Below, piece by piece: positions 1 through 11,457 of a stretch of 64,000 nt of DNA. The first letter of the stretch is position 1. Each line of letters starts with the position of its first letter. The DNA lies in NCBI GenBank assembly GCA_001599595.1, contig BCHH01000001.1, positions 2,017,837 through 2,081,836 on the forward strand, written 5' to 3'. Origin of the DNA: Beverwykella pulmonaria. Its lineage: Eukaryota; Ascomycota; Dothideomycetes; Pleosporales; Melanommataceae. The position numbers were made by a program, and so were the translations under genes. A model generated the notes under the pieces. It did not search any database, was not told where the DNA came from, and saw nothing but the letters and a program-made list of their open reading frames with translations.

Positions 1-1120
1 TGGAGGGGAGGCTTGGCCTGTTTTTGAAGCTCACCGGGTAGGATTGGGTACGGAGGTGTCTAAAATGGCGCACCGGATATCGAGGCAAGCTCTTCGTTGG
101 CGCATCCCAGTGTTGAAGTCTGCATGCACCCGGCTGACTATTGTTTCCGCCGATGATGAGCATGTGGCCCGTGCTGATGCTTCGTTTTGCCATCCCCACA
201 TGAAACTTCGAAACCTCACACCATCGCCGCACTCTTTCCGCTCTTGGATGCTAGGTTTCTGTGTTTGAGCCCCTATGCAATCAGGATGAGGCTTCAAGCT
301 GAGTCGCTCCACGGGCATCGCTAAGCACTTAGCTGGGCACGAACTTGTGGGTATCAAGCGTCGCCATATCTTCGAATCTAATGAGAAACCTCAATATTCA
401 TCACGTGGCCATTTACATCGGTTTGCTTAATAGCCTCCACGCTGTTGCTTAGGGATCTGAGTCGATTGCCCCTACTAGTCTCTTTTTAGCTTTGCCACTT
501 TTACCCTCACGATCTCGTTTTCTCTTTTGAGTACACTGTTCTTTCAAGTCTTCGATTTTCTTTCGGGGTGCTTTGAGCTTAGTCGTAAATATCTACAACC
601 TGTTCTCTATCCTTTCGTCCAGCATTTCCATTCGCCATTTTTCCAGCTTCTTCTTCAGTCTTCATGTGCCTCTGGGTCATGTTTGTCTGTCGGGACTCAC
701 CGACGAAGTCTTTCGAATCACAGCCAGAGCGCCTAAGGGTGTTGATAAGTGTTGAAATCCAGAAAAGAAAGCAATGATGACTATGTGCTATCCTTTTCAC
801 AGCCCGCATTTTGCCAACGCTGGCCTGGAGGTGCACATACCAGCATAGTACACGGCTAAGGTCCGCAATAGCGGCAGAGACACATGCTCTCTCTCTTTCG
901 ACGATTCTACCACTATAACTCCGCCGCTATCCCGCAATTGCCATTTTCAATGCCGATAACTTCGAACTTAATCCACTGGCCCGCCGCAGGCGTCTCCAGC
1001 CGTGATGCTCTTGTTACACGTTGTTGTAATGTCGTAGTCAAACATAAAACCAATGCAAGAGCTCGATTTACAAGTGCATATGAACGTCTGTTAGTTGTTT
1101 TCGTTATTTTCTGCGCTGTT
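1..1120. other. Left-edge stretch without a recognisable gene
   Basis: Only short overlapping open frames are present, none with recognisable domain sequence. No tRNA or clear repeat is seen. It lies just downstream (in the minus-strand sense) of the ankyrin relic and may hold more of its decayed 3' end. Confidence 0.5.
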
Positions 1121-1798
1121 CTAGCTGGATATAGGTCGTTCCGCGTCAGCCCGGTCGGGCCATAGCAGTTGTGAGTCCTGCTGACTATAGTTGATACCGT
1201 ATCTTCTTTTCCACGAATGTTCCCTTGTGAATTCGATGATCTTGTAGCCACCGGAGTCAAGCACGACATCAAAATGATCCTCTCGATAGGTTCCTAAAAA
1301 CCTATTGTGGTTGTCGAAGTATCTACCCCAGCACGCTTCCGAGTAAACAATGCGAAATACAGATCTTCCCAAACGATCCAAGGCGTGGGGGTTTGCTCCC
1401 TGGCATACAAGGTAAATTAAACACGCTTTCTCATCTTGCTCTGATGGAGGTGGGACTGGCGAACCGAATGAAATGGGTAGGCAGGTTGCGCCGTCCGTAT
1501 CAATGTCGTTAATGTTGCATCCTTTCTTTAGGAGAAGGTCGAATTTTCACAAGTTTCGTTTCGAATCAAGCGAACAAGGATTGCCATGGGCACGACTGAC
1601 AACGGCGGTCAAAGCAACATCTCTGGGGCAAATGTGAGTCTTATTCTGCCTCTTGAAAATTTTCTCAAGCCAAAAATTTCTTAACATGCATGTACTCGCT
1701 TTTCCGTCAAGTACTTTCTCCAGGGACATACGTGGACCAAGAACTATGTAGCCACCGAACTTGACTGGTGCTTCATATTCGTTCATTCGATGGCTCAA
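1121..1798 (-). pseudogene. Ankyrin-repeat protein relic
   Basis: The minus strand carries one continuous reading frame with ankyrin-like text. GCNINDIDTDGATCL and YLVCQGANPHALDRLGRS resemble successive ANK loop/helix units. The frame is cut by a TGA at 1547-1549, between RNL and KFDLLLKKG, and by a second TGA just upstream of 1798. The frame itself is preserved on both sides, so these look like point mutations rather than indels. CGA-to-TGA changes would fit repeat-induced point mutation, but that is inference. No start codon or full ankyrin array is visible. Ankyrin proteins of this style are abundant and often decayed in filamentous ascomycetes. A stop-containing intron at 1547 is the main alternative, but no convincing splice pair was found around it. 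Confidence 0.6.
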
Positions 1799-2766
1799 TC
1801 AGTCTCCTCCTGAAGACCGTTGGACCCCGCTCGATAGTCTTGCTCACAATACTGGCACGAACAACTCACCCAGAAGCAGTGTCAATGAGCACCAGAGTAT
1901 AGGAATATTACACAGTGGTAGATGTAAATTTTACGCTAACACGGAAAACATATTTAATCGGCTATTTGCGTCTTATGGCGAGGATTCTAGGGCCTTCTCC
2001 CTATGGCAAATCCTCCAGGTTCAGTGACCCGAGGTAGTCTGGCATCAGTGAACCCAGAAATTCGACGACTTTCCCTGATAGTAACTAGGGTCCATAAATC
2101 TAGATTTTGAATCCGCTGAGGATTCCACCTGATTCACTCAGCCATTGTTCGCACTATGGTATGCTTGTTTACGTATAGGTTAGCACCATAATTTATTTAG
2201 TATCAATCTACAAAGTGTGTACGCTAAGAGATTAGGGCTGAGAGATTGACTCAAAGAATAATAAGATGTTTTCTTACCTGAAAGATCTAGTACGTGTGAC
2301 GGTGCTGCTCACCAGGCTCACTGCAAGTTACATGCACTGCTGTGCATAGGATCGATCCCCTGAGAACCTCTTCTCTCACCACCTTAGTGTAGCATGGAAT
2401 AGAGTCAGCCTATCCTATTAATTGCATGGCCTACATCCACGATTGTGAAGACCGAGCCCGTCACCACAACTATAGGATTGCGAGATGTTTAGTGGAAGCT
2501 TAATATCACGTAATTCTGTATGTAGCTATCGGCATCTTTCCTAAAACTACAAGCGATACTTCTGTTTCTCTTCCATTTTGTAGCAGTGCATGGACTAGCC
2601 GACTCACGTGGGTGGCTGACTCACCTATAAAGTGTGGTTGGTATATCATTTACAGAAGCACAGCTGTAATTACGTTGCTACACGAAGGAAGCAAAAAGCG
2701 GAAAAGTCAAAAGAACAAGCTAGAGTGCTGCAATACAAATGCTTCTAAAAGAACGAGAAGAATGGC
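1799..2766. other. AT-rich intergenic stretch
   Basis: No ORF of convincing composition and no recognisable domain is present on either strand. The right end abuts the pol III terminator of the minus-strand tRNA. Confidence 0.5.
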
Positions 2767-2772
2767 AAAAAA
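2767..2772 (-). terminator. Pol III oligo-T terminator of tRNA-Ser
   Basis: Six T residues on the minus strand lie five bases past the 3' end of the tRNA, the usual RNA polymerase III stop. Confidence 0.75.
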
Positions 2773-2777
2773 GAGCC

Positions 2778-2875
2778 GACAACGACAGGATTCGAACCTG
2801 TGCGACCGAAGCCATATGATATCTAGTAGCGTAACGCGTTCGAGTCATACCCATTAACCACTCTGGCACGTTGTC
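2778..2875 (-). tRNA. tRNA-Ser (anticodon CGA) with an 18-nt intron
   Basis: The acceptor arms GACAACG and CGTTGTC pair. The D-arm has CCA/TGG around GAGTGGTTAA. The anticodon stem is TATGA/TCATA. The T-arm is ACAGG-TTCGAAT-CCTGT. A long variable arm (TGGCTTCGGTCGC) marks a class II tRNA, here Ser. Removing 18 nt (2821-2838) right after the base 3' of the anticodon restores a 7-nt loop CTCGAAA with anticodon CGA, which reads UCG codons. Introns at this canonical position in tRNA-Ser(CGA) are well known in fungi. The last bases of the T-arm/acceptor side read ...TCGTTGTC with no encoded CCA, as expected for a nuclear tRNA gene. Confidence 0.9.
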
Positions 2876-3352
2876 TTGATTCACCACGCGAAATTGGAGA
2901 ACATGAACGGGAAGTGCCGATTAGATAATATATGAAGGATGATAAAATTTACCACCAGTCATAAACAGAGATTAGAGGACAGTAACACTCATACGAGTGG
3001 TAAACATACAGATCAAACACAAAGAGCTATGCCGCTTTCTGTAGTCATAGATATCTGCACAAGGACGTCTAAAAATTGCCTTGCAGACAGGGACCGGTTC
3101 GGCTAAGTTCTGAGAATCGGGCCAGGTCGTGGCGATCCGCTAGCGGAGCGTGGCGCATTCTCTCCCGGCCGGCTTCAGTGCAAGTGGTACCGAAGCACCT
3201 CCATTTCCCAGAATAACGCCTGCAGTCAGACGGTGACGGATGAGCGTGCTCCTGCGCTGTCCACGAACCCGCGAGCACTCGATGTTTGTTCGTGTCCGCC
3301 AAGTCATGTAGACGCCCACAACTCTGCTCCATCCATCTCACCTGTCGTCGCC
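2876..3352. other. Intergenic region upstream of UBP8
   Basis: This stretch separates the tRNA 5' end from the UBP8 start codon. It contains the presumed UBP8 promoter and 5' UTR. Short open frames here overlap on both strands and show no domain. Confidence 0.5.
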
Positions 3353-5180
3353 ATGGACACCATCGCGGCCTCCTCCAAGGCGGCGCCTCTGGCCTCGCCC
3401 AAGGTTGTGAAGAATTCCAAGGGCGCCCTCGTTCCCAGCAGCCAGATGGCACATATTGCATATGGCTGCGGTAAGTGCCTCAGAGCCTCTGAAGCTCCCG
3501 GCTGACGCAAATTGCAGAGCACATGCGCGATCTGCGCGAGAAAGCCCAGAAGGCGACCTTCAGCAACTACAGAGCCATACTCCAAGATATCCACGAGAAG
3601 CCCAGCATAATAGCACAGACATACAAGAGCCCCGCCGCGGGCGACGGCCGGCCCGTTGTCTCCCTCCGCCCCCTATACCTCTGCCTGCAGTGTCCCATGA
3701 TCATGACCGAGGCAGACCGAGAAGGACACCTCGAGTCCAAGCTACACTGTTTTTGTGGGTTTAATACGGTGTATCTTGGAGGATGGAGCTAACATGATTC
3801 GCAGCCGTGGAATCGCGGGATGGACATCTCTATTGTGGGAACTGTCAGGACTTCATCTACGACCCTGATCTAGAATTGCGGAGGCTACAAAAAGGTCGGA
3901 ACACTATTGCATCTTCTTGTAGGAATATATGCTAACGGCGTGCTTTACAGGCAAGAAGCGCAAATACGAAGACACCGCGACTGCCGACGACCACAAAATC
4001 ATCGTGAACAACTCCACGTTCCTCCCCTGTCGAGCAATCGGCCTTCGCGGCCTCTACAACATGGGTCAAACATGCTTTATGAGCGTCATACTGCAAACCT
4101 TAATGCACAATCCATTTATCCGGAATTTCTACCTTTCGGAAGGACACCGGACAGTCGACTGCGAAAAAGAGGCATGCGTGAGCTGCGCTCTGGACGAGAT
4201 GTTTGTCGAATTCCACTCGGCTGAAAAGACGGAAGGCTTTGGAGCCGTCAGTATGCTCTTAGGGAGCTGGCTAGCAGGCGAAGTAAGTGTCGCTGACCGC
4301 AGTGTTTCGCTTACGAGAGAGGATCGGTTCGTTAACGTTAGCTACGCAGGCTCTTGCAGGCTATCAGCAGCAAGACGCACACGAGTACATGCAGTTCATG
4401 CTCAATACTCTGCATCTTCAGAACGGCGGATCTTCCGATTCCGAGGACTGTAAGTGTGTAGTCCATCAGACCTTCTACGGGAAGTTGTCCAGTACCGTCA
4501 CCTGCGACAAATGCCGGAACGCAACGACAACGCTAGATCCGTACATGGATCTCAGTTTAGATGTGCGGAATCAAGCCAAAAAGCGCAAACTGGATGTGAA
4601 GTCCGGAGACGAGGTACAATTAGATCTGCGGGATTGCCTGGAGAGATTCACAAGCAGGGAGAAACTGGCAGCAGCAGATTACACATGTCAGAACTGCGAT
4701 AGTGGACAGAACGCTACTAAACAGCTCAGTATCAAACGTCTGCCGCCAGTTCTCCCAGTCCACTTAAAGGTATGAGACACATTTTGCACGTGGAATCGAA
4801 TTACTGACGTGTGGCAGCGCTTCGAACACACGAAATCCACATCCTCGAAAATCGAAACCAATGTCCATTTCCCCATGAAACTGGATATTTACCCCTACAC
4901 TACGGCGCATAAGTCTACGCAGACAAAAGCGGCTAAACTAGCCAATCCTCCCAACACAAACTACAACATGAACACCCCCACCAATAGCCTTATCTACGAA
5001 CTTTCGTCAGTCATCGTACACAAAGGCAAGATTGACTCAGGTCATTATGTCAGCTACTCAAGGGAAGGGAACGATTGGTTCTTGTTCGATGACAGCAAGG
5101 TTGTGTTAGTCAGTGAAGCTGAAGTACTAGGAGCGGAGGCATATCTTCTGTTCTACATGGTCAGTGGCCTTGAAATGTGA
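3353..5180 (+). CDS. UBP8: SAGA ubiquitin carboxyl-terminal hydrolase Ubp8 (USP22 family)
   Basis: Six exons (3353-3470, 3518-3754, 3805-3894, 3951-4282, 4350-4769, 4818-5180) give 519 aa; Ubp8 orthologues are about 470-530. The N-terminal third is a ZnF-UBP domain with the zinc pattern CEH, LCLQCP, HLESKLH and YCGNCQ, the part that anchors Ubp8 to Sgf11/Sus1/Sgf73 in the SAGA deubiquitinase module. The peptidase domain has the Cys box GLYNMGQTCFM (catalytic Cys about residue 190), QQQDAHEYMQF, paired zinc cysteines (CVSC, CDKC, CQNC), and the His box DSGHYVSYS (His about 475) followed by WFLFDDSKV. The expected role is removal of ubiquitin from histone H2B in the nucleus. All catalytic elements are intact. 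All five introns are GT-AG, 47-67 nt. The last codons (VSGLEM) read through a GTCAGT and could be alternatively spliced. Confidence 0.95.
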
Positions 5181-5923
5181 GTATCACAGGACAGCCCTTT
5201 CTTGTCCGTCAAATTATTTGTCTTCCAGACCCCGAGCATCACGGCTTGTTGATCCTTGGAGAGACAAACGGTCTTGTATATTATTTGGTCTGGAAATAGA
5301 TCCAGACATTTCCAGATGCATTTTTCGGCGTTCCAATAGCATTATGTGCTTCGACGGTTTGGGTCTTCTGTTATACCGCTCATCGTATTCCCAAAAACTC
5401 TCGGCATGGTGTATGTAGGGAATGGTAAGGCGGGCAAGCGTATCCCTTCGGGATTGTGGCGAGGATTTCATGGTTTGCTCTTTTATTTTGAATGGGAGGT
5501 AGGGTAGAGAAGTTATTGTATCCATGCTTTCCTCGCGAGTTATCGAAGTGATATTATCGTCTCAATGGTGGTTTTTTTTTTCTCGCCCATCTCGTTTCTT
5601 TCAACAAACCAGTTGGTAATTGAAACGTCTGTACGAAACAATGAGAAAGTAAGTTTATTTTGGGTCGGCCGATATGTATTCTATATGTTGTTATGTCTGA
5701 AGAGGATAGCAGGGGTGTCGAGCAGACTTGGGCAGAGGGCCAAAGTATTAACCACCCCGTTGAGGCGAGAAAATGTAAGTGCTGTGATGGAGTTTGATCA
5801 TTTCTAGGTCCGACCAAAGCTAACCTACCGCATCATGAACGCATATCCTGAATGCTAAAAAACGCCCGAGACTGGGTATTTAAGCAATGAAATCTAAGTC
5901 TCCGACTCTCGCATCCCATGTAC
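5181..5923. other. Convergent 3' intergenic region
   Basis: It lies between the 3' ends of UBP8 (plus) and the DUF3431 gene (minus) and presumably holds both 3' UTRs. Open frames here are short, overlap on both strands and include poly-T runs. No gene is supported. Confidence 0.6.
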
Positions 5924-8107
5924 TTAAATAACCGGATCAAAACACTGACAATCCTCAATGCTCCCACCTATCCTCTCCCCACTCAACAGCGTCGGACATT
6001 TCCACGCGACATCCGTACTCGAGCACTGCAGCAGTAAATTCCACATCCTCTCCATGGTGTACCCAAACACCGGGGCGCTCATCGAATTTTTCCGCCCCTG
6101 CAGATACTCCTCCTGGTGTGCCCAGCTCTTCTCATCTACAAACGCCTCACGTAAGTCGTGATAGATTTCCTTATCGATCCCCCTGATCCGGCTCGCAGAC
6201 GCTATGAATTGACCCTTGTAGCTCAACATAATCCTGTCGCACGTCGTTGCATTGTAGATCCTGTTGTGGATTGCAGGAAACAGCTTCGTGGTATCCCACC
6301 ACGACCAGCGATCGCCACATTCATCGCAGTTACACACGTTGCCAGACCAGCCCAGACTCATCATGCCAGTTCGCTGAGGGTCGTAGTAGTCCCGCACCCG
6401 TGGATAAAATTCGCGCGAGTTGTGCACGTCAGCTTGGAGGAAGACGGTGTGTTTGGCTAGCCTATCCCATTGGTGCAGGATGTGGTAGAGGTATGTTTCC
6501 CCTTCTCGGCCTACGTTAGGCAGCATCGTCACGTTTGTTGCTCCCGTTCCTTGCTTGATTTCGTCGAGATCGGCGCCGCTGTCTTTGACGTAGATGTGTA
6601 CCTGGGCTCCGGACAGGCTGGGCATTTGGCGGAGGGTGTTAATGAGGGACTGGACCTCTGAGATCGGCTCTTTGTACATGCTGATGACGAGCTCGACGCG
6701 GGTAAGAGGCTCGTACAAAAGGTCTAGTTGCGCGGTTTCGACGGTGGTCTTGGCGTAGAGACGGTCTTGGAAGTTGAGGACTAGGAAGGCGACCCAGAGA
6801 GAGGCTACGATCAGACCGAGGAGGAGAGACCGGAGAAAGAAGGTTTTGCGGTCCACAGGGACGCTAGAGATGCGAGGTGCGTTCCCCGAGACCACGGTGT
6901 TCTCGCTGTCCATCGACTCTAGCTCGAAGGATGGGGCGAGCAAGGCATAATCTCGGTGCCCGCCTTGTCTCCAAGTGTGAAGCGCGTCGATCACGGTGGT
7001 ACCGCTGATGCACAAGAGTGCTGTAAAGAATGCGAGGAGCTGGAAGTATGTTGTGTACGAGCGGCGAAGCATGAGAGTCATTGCGCAACCGACTATTCCA
7101 GACAATGCCAGAGCAGTGACGGCGTCAAGAAGGCGGGATCCGTTTCGAGGAGAACTGTGAGGACCTATCGCATCTATCGGGAAGAGGAACGATTTCCCAA
7201 GTAGAATAGCGCCAGCTGTCGAAAGTGCGTTTATGGCAAGCATCGGCCAATATCTAACCTCGAGCGAGTTCTGGAAGGCTAGAGTGTTCTCAGCATGGGC
7301 AGCCCAAGCTGCCGTCATCGCAAGCCCCGAACAGCAGAATATAAGGTTGATTCGCCTGGTGTTCGAAATGGTTTCAGGGAGGCTGTCGGCGGCAATCGTG
7401 TATAACGCTCCAGCGAGTCCTGCTAACAGTGCTGCCGGGATGGAGGATATCAGGCCTGTGACGAGAAGTCTGTACTCCCCGCGCAAGATGCCGGCGCAAC
7501 TGAGCGCGAGAATGGCACTTTGTAGCCATCTGAATCTCGAACAATCTGTGATTGTGAATTTGACCCAGTAGGATATCATCTTTGCAGTGTCAGTGACGTC
7601 TGTCAAGAAGGTTCGTTGTATGGGATAACTTACCGACAACATGACGAGTGTCGGGATGTTCCTAAAGTGCAGGATTGCCTGAACATTGAAAACCATCGAG
7701 AGTGCCATAAGGCCGGTTAGAGCAACAAGGAATAGCCATCCTACTATCGATGGTCGTTTTGCTCCGTCGCCTGAATGTTCAGATCGCAGGAGAAGGTGTA
7801 GCAACGTGACCACCGTCGCCACGCTGAGGTGGATCAGATGGAGATGGAGTGGGAAGTGAACGTTCAGGTCCACGAGAACATACTTTGAGCTGATGAGGGA
7901 GATAGCAGCGCAGACGATCCAGATGGTTCGTCGTCGACTTGGAATGCTATCCAGAGTATAGACATCCGCGACGCCACTCTGCGAGCAACCAGCCTTGAGA
8001 TTCTCAAGCTCAAACTCCATCCCCGTGTCTGGCCCGGCAGTTGGAGAGAAGAGTGAAGGGAGGGAAGTGGTCGGCCCATGTAAGTGATCGAGGTCAAGGT
8101 ACGACAT
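5924..8107 (-). CDS. Multi-pass membrane protein with C-terminal DUF3431 domain
   Basis: Two exons (7634-8107 and 5924-7579) are joined by a 54-nt GTAAGT...AG intron (7580-7633) with a CACTGAC branch-like site, giving 709 aa. The intron has no stop and is a multiple of three, so the uninterrupted 727-aa frame is an intron-retained reading. Residues of roughly 55-410 hold about ten hydrophobic helices, arranged like the drug/metabolite or triose-phosphate/nucleotide-sugar transporter superfamily (a guess from composition). A further hydrophobic segment near 420-440 precedes residues about 450-705, which match fungal DUF3431: ELVISMYKEP, a DSGADLDEI stretch, NVGREGETYLYHI, VFLQADVHN, cysteine-rich CNCDECGDRWSWW. 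DUF3431 resembles glycosyltransferase-like folds, but its activity is not established. It is transcribed toward UBP8. The membrane-plus-DUF3431 fusion is the unusual feature. Confidence 0.85.
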   Translation of the reverse strand: MSYLDLDHLHGPTTSLPSLFSPTAGPDTGMEFELENLKAGCSQSGVADVYTLDSIPSRRRTIWIVCAAISLISSKYVLVDLNVHFPLHLHLIHLSVATVVTLLHLLLRSEHSGDGAKRPSIVGWLFLVALTGLMALSMVFNVQAILHFRNIPTLVMLSVSYPIQRTFLTDVTDTAKMISYWVKFTITDCSRFRWLQSAILALSCAGILRGEYRLLVTGLISSIPAALLAGLAGALYTIAADSLPETISNTRRINLIFCCSGLAMTAAWAAHAENTLAFQNSLEVRYWPMLAINALSTAGAILLGKSFLFPIDAIGPHSSPRNGSRLLDAVTALALSGIVGCAMTLMLRRSYTTYFQLLAFFTALLCISGTTVIDALHTWRQGGHRDYALLAPSFELESMDSENTVVSGNAPRISSVPVDRKTFFLRSLLLGLIVASLWVAFLVLNFQDRLYAKTTVETAQLDLLYEPLTRVELVISMYKEPISEVQSLINTLRQMPSLSGAQVHIYVKDSGADLDEIKQGTGATNVTMLPNVGREGETYLYHILHQWDRLAKHTVFLQADVHNSREFYPRVRDYYDPQRTGMMSLGWSGNVCNCDECGDRWSWWDTTKLFPAIHNRIYNATTCDRIMLSYKGQFIASASRIRGIDKEIYHDLREAFVDEKSWAHQEEYLQGRKNSMSAPVFGYTMERMWNLLLQCSSTDVAWKCPTLLSGERIGGSIEDCQCFDPVI

Positions 8108-10040
8108 CCCTCGGCTTCGAAACGGTGAGTCAAACGGAAAGAACGTTCAGTCTGTGCTAACAAGGAGCGAGTGACAATGGTGAAAGATTGAAGGAGAGGA
8201 GGAAGAAGAAAACCCAGTGAGTTGTTCCACTTCAGGCGCCCGGAATCCTGCAGTGGTGGGCATTTTACTCCTATCCCTCCCCACAGCCCGCCTTCCGCCC
8301 GATCCTGCTGCAGGCCCACTCGCCTCTTTTGTCCTTTCTCCATGAAAGTACCAAGTCTGTTCATCTTGGTAAGGTATCTCAACCCAAGACAGGTGGTTAT
8401 TTGTGGCATTCAAGCTTGCTGTGCCTTGAGCTTCGAATTATCCGTGTGACTTAGAGCCCTGCGCACTGACATGAAGCATTTTCTGAGCGCTTGGCATATG
8501 AATTGCAAACGCTGATGTGTCGACACCCAGTGGTGTCGGTTGTATGCCGTTGCAGATGTGCGTCGGCGTACAACGTTGCAGTGTGAAGGGACTCCTGTGA
8601 TGTGATGGACGAACGCGACGGCGACACACGTCGCCAACTGCTTCAGCAACCGCGCGCAACGATATTTTCTTCATATCATTTGTTAATTAGGGTTCCGCAA
8701 AACTTGGTGCGCCGGCTGCCGCGCGACGAAGAGGAAAGCATTCGAAGGCCCTCAAAATTGCGGTGATGAACCCCCAAAGGCAAAAATGAATGTTTTGTTC
8801 AGCCCATCTGCAGACACAATGGAAAATTATTAGCACTCTTATCTAGCGATTGAGTGCCAGCCTTTACGCCTTCAGCCCTGTAGACACGGTACTTATATGG
8901 GGATGTTCGCCCAACAGCGTCAACCCCTGACACTTTGTCTCCTTCACTTAATTACGTATTCGGGAACACTTTGAATCGTACGACTGTTTAATCTGCATGG
9001 CCAAGTTTTGCAATGCACGTAGCGTGGATGACTGTCTCCTCATTGTATGGCTTAGCATACCTCACTCCTTTCTTAAGAACATATACAAAACGAAACTAGC
9101 AGTTAGATCCCTCACGTAGGGCCCATTGGACACACAATTCATTCCAACACCTAGACGCGCAAGCTCGATGCCTGTCAATGTGATGCAGATGATCCATTCA
9201 AATTACATACGCGCCAAAACAGTGAATGCAAATGCTAAAGCCTCCATTCATCCTCACGCCTGATTTTTGCATCATGCATATCGCTTATAAGGCGCCCAAT
9301 ACATTAATACTCTTTATTAAACGTACCAGAAGACCGATTGGCTCCGAACCCGAGTTGAGGTATTAAATAATGAGCGCAGTTCCCATAGACGCAATGCTGT
9401 CGCCAACTAGATCACCATAGGGAGAGGCTGTGCATCAAAAGACGCGCATAGCGCAACACTGACGGAAGTTTGTTCTCCCTTAGGAAGCACGACATTAAAC
9501 CATTAAGAAACAAATGCAAATGGACGATCCTCCTAAATAGTCCAAACAATCTTATCCACTGTTTGCCTAAAGTCTTCGTCGCATCTTATTCCAGTTAGAG
9601 TTCCTCCAGCTAAAGCTAACCACTAGCACCCAAACATCACGACATCCCTTACGGAAAAGATTCCTTCAGGGAAGTCGCATATGCAAGCCTTCTGCCGCGT
9701 CTAATTTTCCACACCAACACGAATCCTTCCGCATATCTACGTATGGCATTGCCCGATCCTTGGCGGGCTGACCGTAAGGCGGCTTTTGATACATAGCAAG
9801 ATCACAACATTAAGAACAATCATCCCTGTTTCTAACTACCGAACTTGTACCCCAATTTTGAAGACTCCGCCTCCATGCGCCAAGACGTGTGGGAAAGCGG
9901 CACGGTTGGAAAGAAGTGAGAATCTGTCGAAATCGACAGATTTTTCGGATGACTATAGTTTGTCTCGCAGTGAAAGTTTTACAGCATTTCTAAACAAATA
10001 TGTGTAGAATGACATGTTGTTCAAATGTCTGGGGCTGGTG

Positions 10041-10089
10041 TCTTTCGTTGGGCCTGTATTCTTTCGTTGGGCCTGTATTCTTTCGTTGG
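10041..10089. repeat. 19-bp direct tandem repeat, about 2.5 copies
   Basis: The unit TTTCGTTGGGCCTGTATTC is repeated exactly twice with a partial third copy. It lies in noncoding sequence. Confidence 0.85.
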
Positions 10090-11052
10090 AATAAGCTCTC
10101 TCCCTCACCGTTTTTGGCGGTACATGTCTCACTTCTTACCTTCCGTTCAAGAACCAGCGATTCGTATGAGACGATTTTAGAAATTTGATTAACGAGCCGG
10201 GTGTCGCACTTGCAGCACACCGATCTTTCGAAGATTCCGCTTAGAAGGATCCAGTAGTTCGGATAGAAGATGTATTACCACGCGTCGAGCGCAAGGCGCG
10301 ATTCGGGCGTTCTTAAGGCTGCAACATTCTCTTTGAGGAGATTGGCTAGTAGTTGCCTCTCCTAAAAGGGGGTGTGGTTGACAACGTTTATATGTGTTTT
10401 ATGGCCACGCGTTCTGCAACTTCCTATGTTGCCTTGAGTTATTCTTACGGCACTGCTTCAGTCACATCGACTTGGCTGCTTTTTGAATTACCTATATTCA
10501 TTCGTCCACTCTGTTCTCCTCCACATGTTATTCTCTTCTTTAAAGCTTCGGAAAAGTCCTGTTTTCAATGCAAGCTAGCCTTTGTGAGAGTACCTCTGAC
10601 CCTCTCTCGAAGGTGACGTAGAAAATTTATTCCTAACTATTTACAGTCTACTTTCCGATACCGGTAGACTTCGGTGAGAGAATCTTCTTTGAATCCCTTT
10701 TCTAATTAGTTATTATCTAGTAAGAGCGCAATTAGCAAGTCCGACTTCTAAATACATATCCTCTTACTCCACAGACATTCGAAAGACCACTCGGAAAAGC
10801 GCATCATCCCAATAGAGCTAGTAATTAATTAATTTACAAGCTGACGTAAGGTAGGTAACAGCTGATCCTGGTATACAGGCACAAGGGTCGCGCTGATCAA
10901 CCAGCCCCTAAAATCCACCCCACGTATCAAGAACCATATTTGAAGAATCTTCCGTTCACGCGGGATATTGTACTCAGGTCCCGATATCTCGAACTTCGAG
11001 GTCACCCGAGTCCTCAGCAACTCTCTATCATAGGCACAGCAAGGAAACGGAT

Positions 11053-11242
11053 AAATTGGAGCTTAGTGGGGCGTAAGACAATCCCCCTCGCCACCTTTCT
11101 CACACTGGTTAAATGGTGTGCGTCTTGTATGAGGGGCACAGAGAAGTTGGAGCTTAGCGGGGCATAAAGCAATCCCCTCTCACCACATTTCTCACACTGA
11201 TTAAACGGTGCGCATCCTGTATGCAGGGCGCAGAGAAATTGG
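11053..11242. repeat. 91/92-bp tandem duplication with RIP-like divergence
   Basis: Copy A (about 11053-11143) and copy B (about 11144-11235) are adjacent direct copies, with a stub of a third. By eye 13 of 15 substitutions are transitions (C/T or G/A), with two transversions and one single-base indel. Transition-dominated divergence is the mark of repeat-induced point mutation, though RIP usually needs longer duplications. Confidence 0.75.
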
Positions 11243-11457
11243 CACAGATGAGAGTTTCGAAGTTGGAGCGCACAACAGGCGATAACTGGACGTTGAATAT
11301 TTGCTCATGCACTATGGTCCCTCAATTTTTCCATCCCAAAGTACGAAGCACTTCTCACTTTCAAGGAGAGCCTCGCTGCGGAAGCATGGACACGCAACCT
11401 GCCTATCGGGCCATGTGCTTGCTCGTCGCGTCACGTGACTCACTATATATATATTGT

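Larger units (their letters stand above)
8108..11457. other. Gene-poor AT-rich region
   Basis: 3.3 kb without a supportable gene. The open frames are short, overlap on both strands, and show no domain or coherent composition. Two local tandem repeats lie inside (about 10041 and 11053). The left end contains the promoter of the DUF3431 gene. No transposase, integrase or terminal repeats were recognised. Confidence 0.55.
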
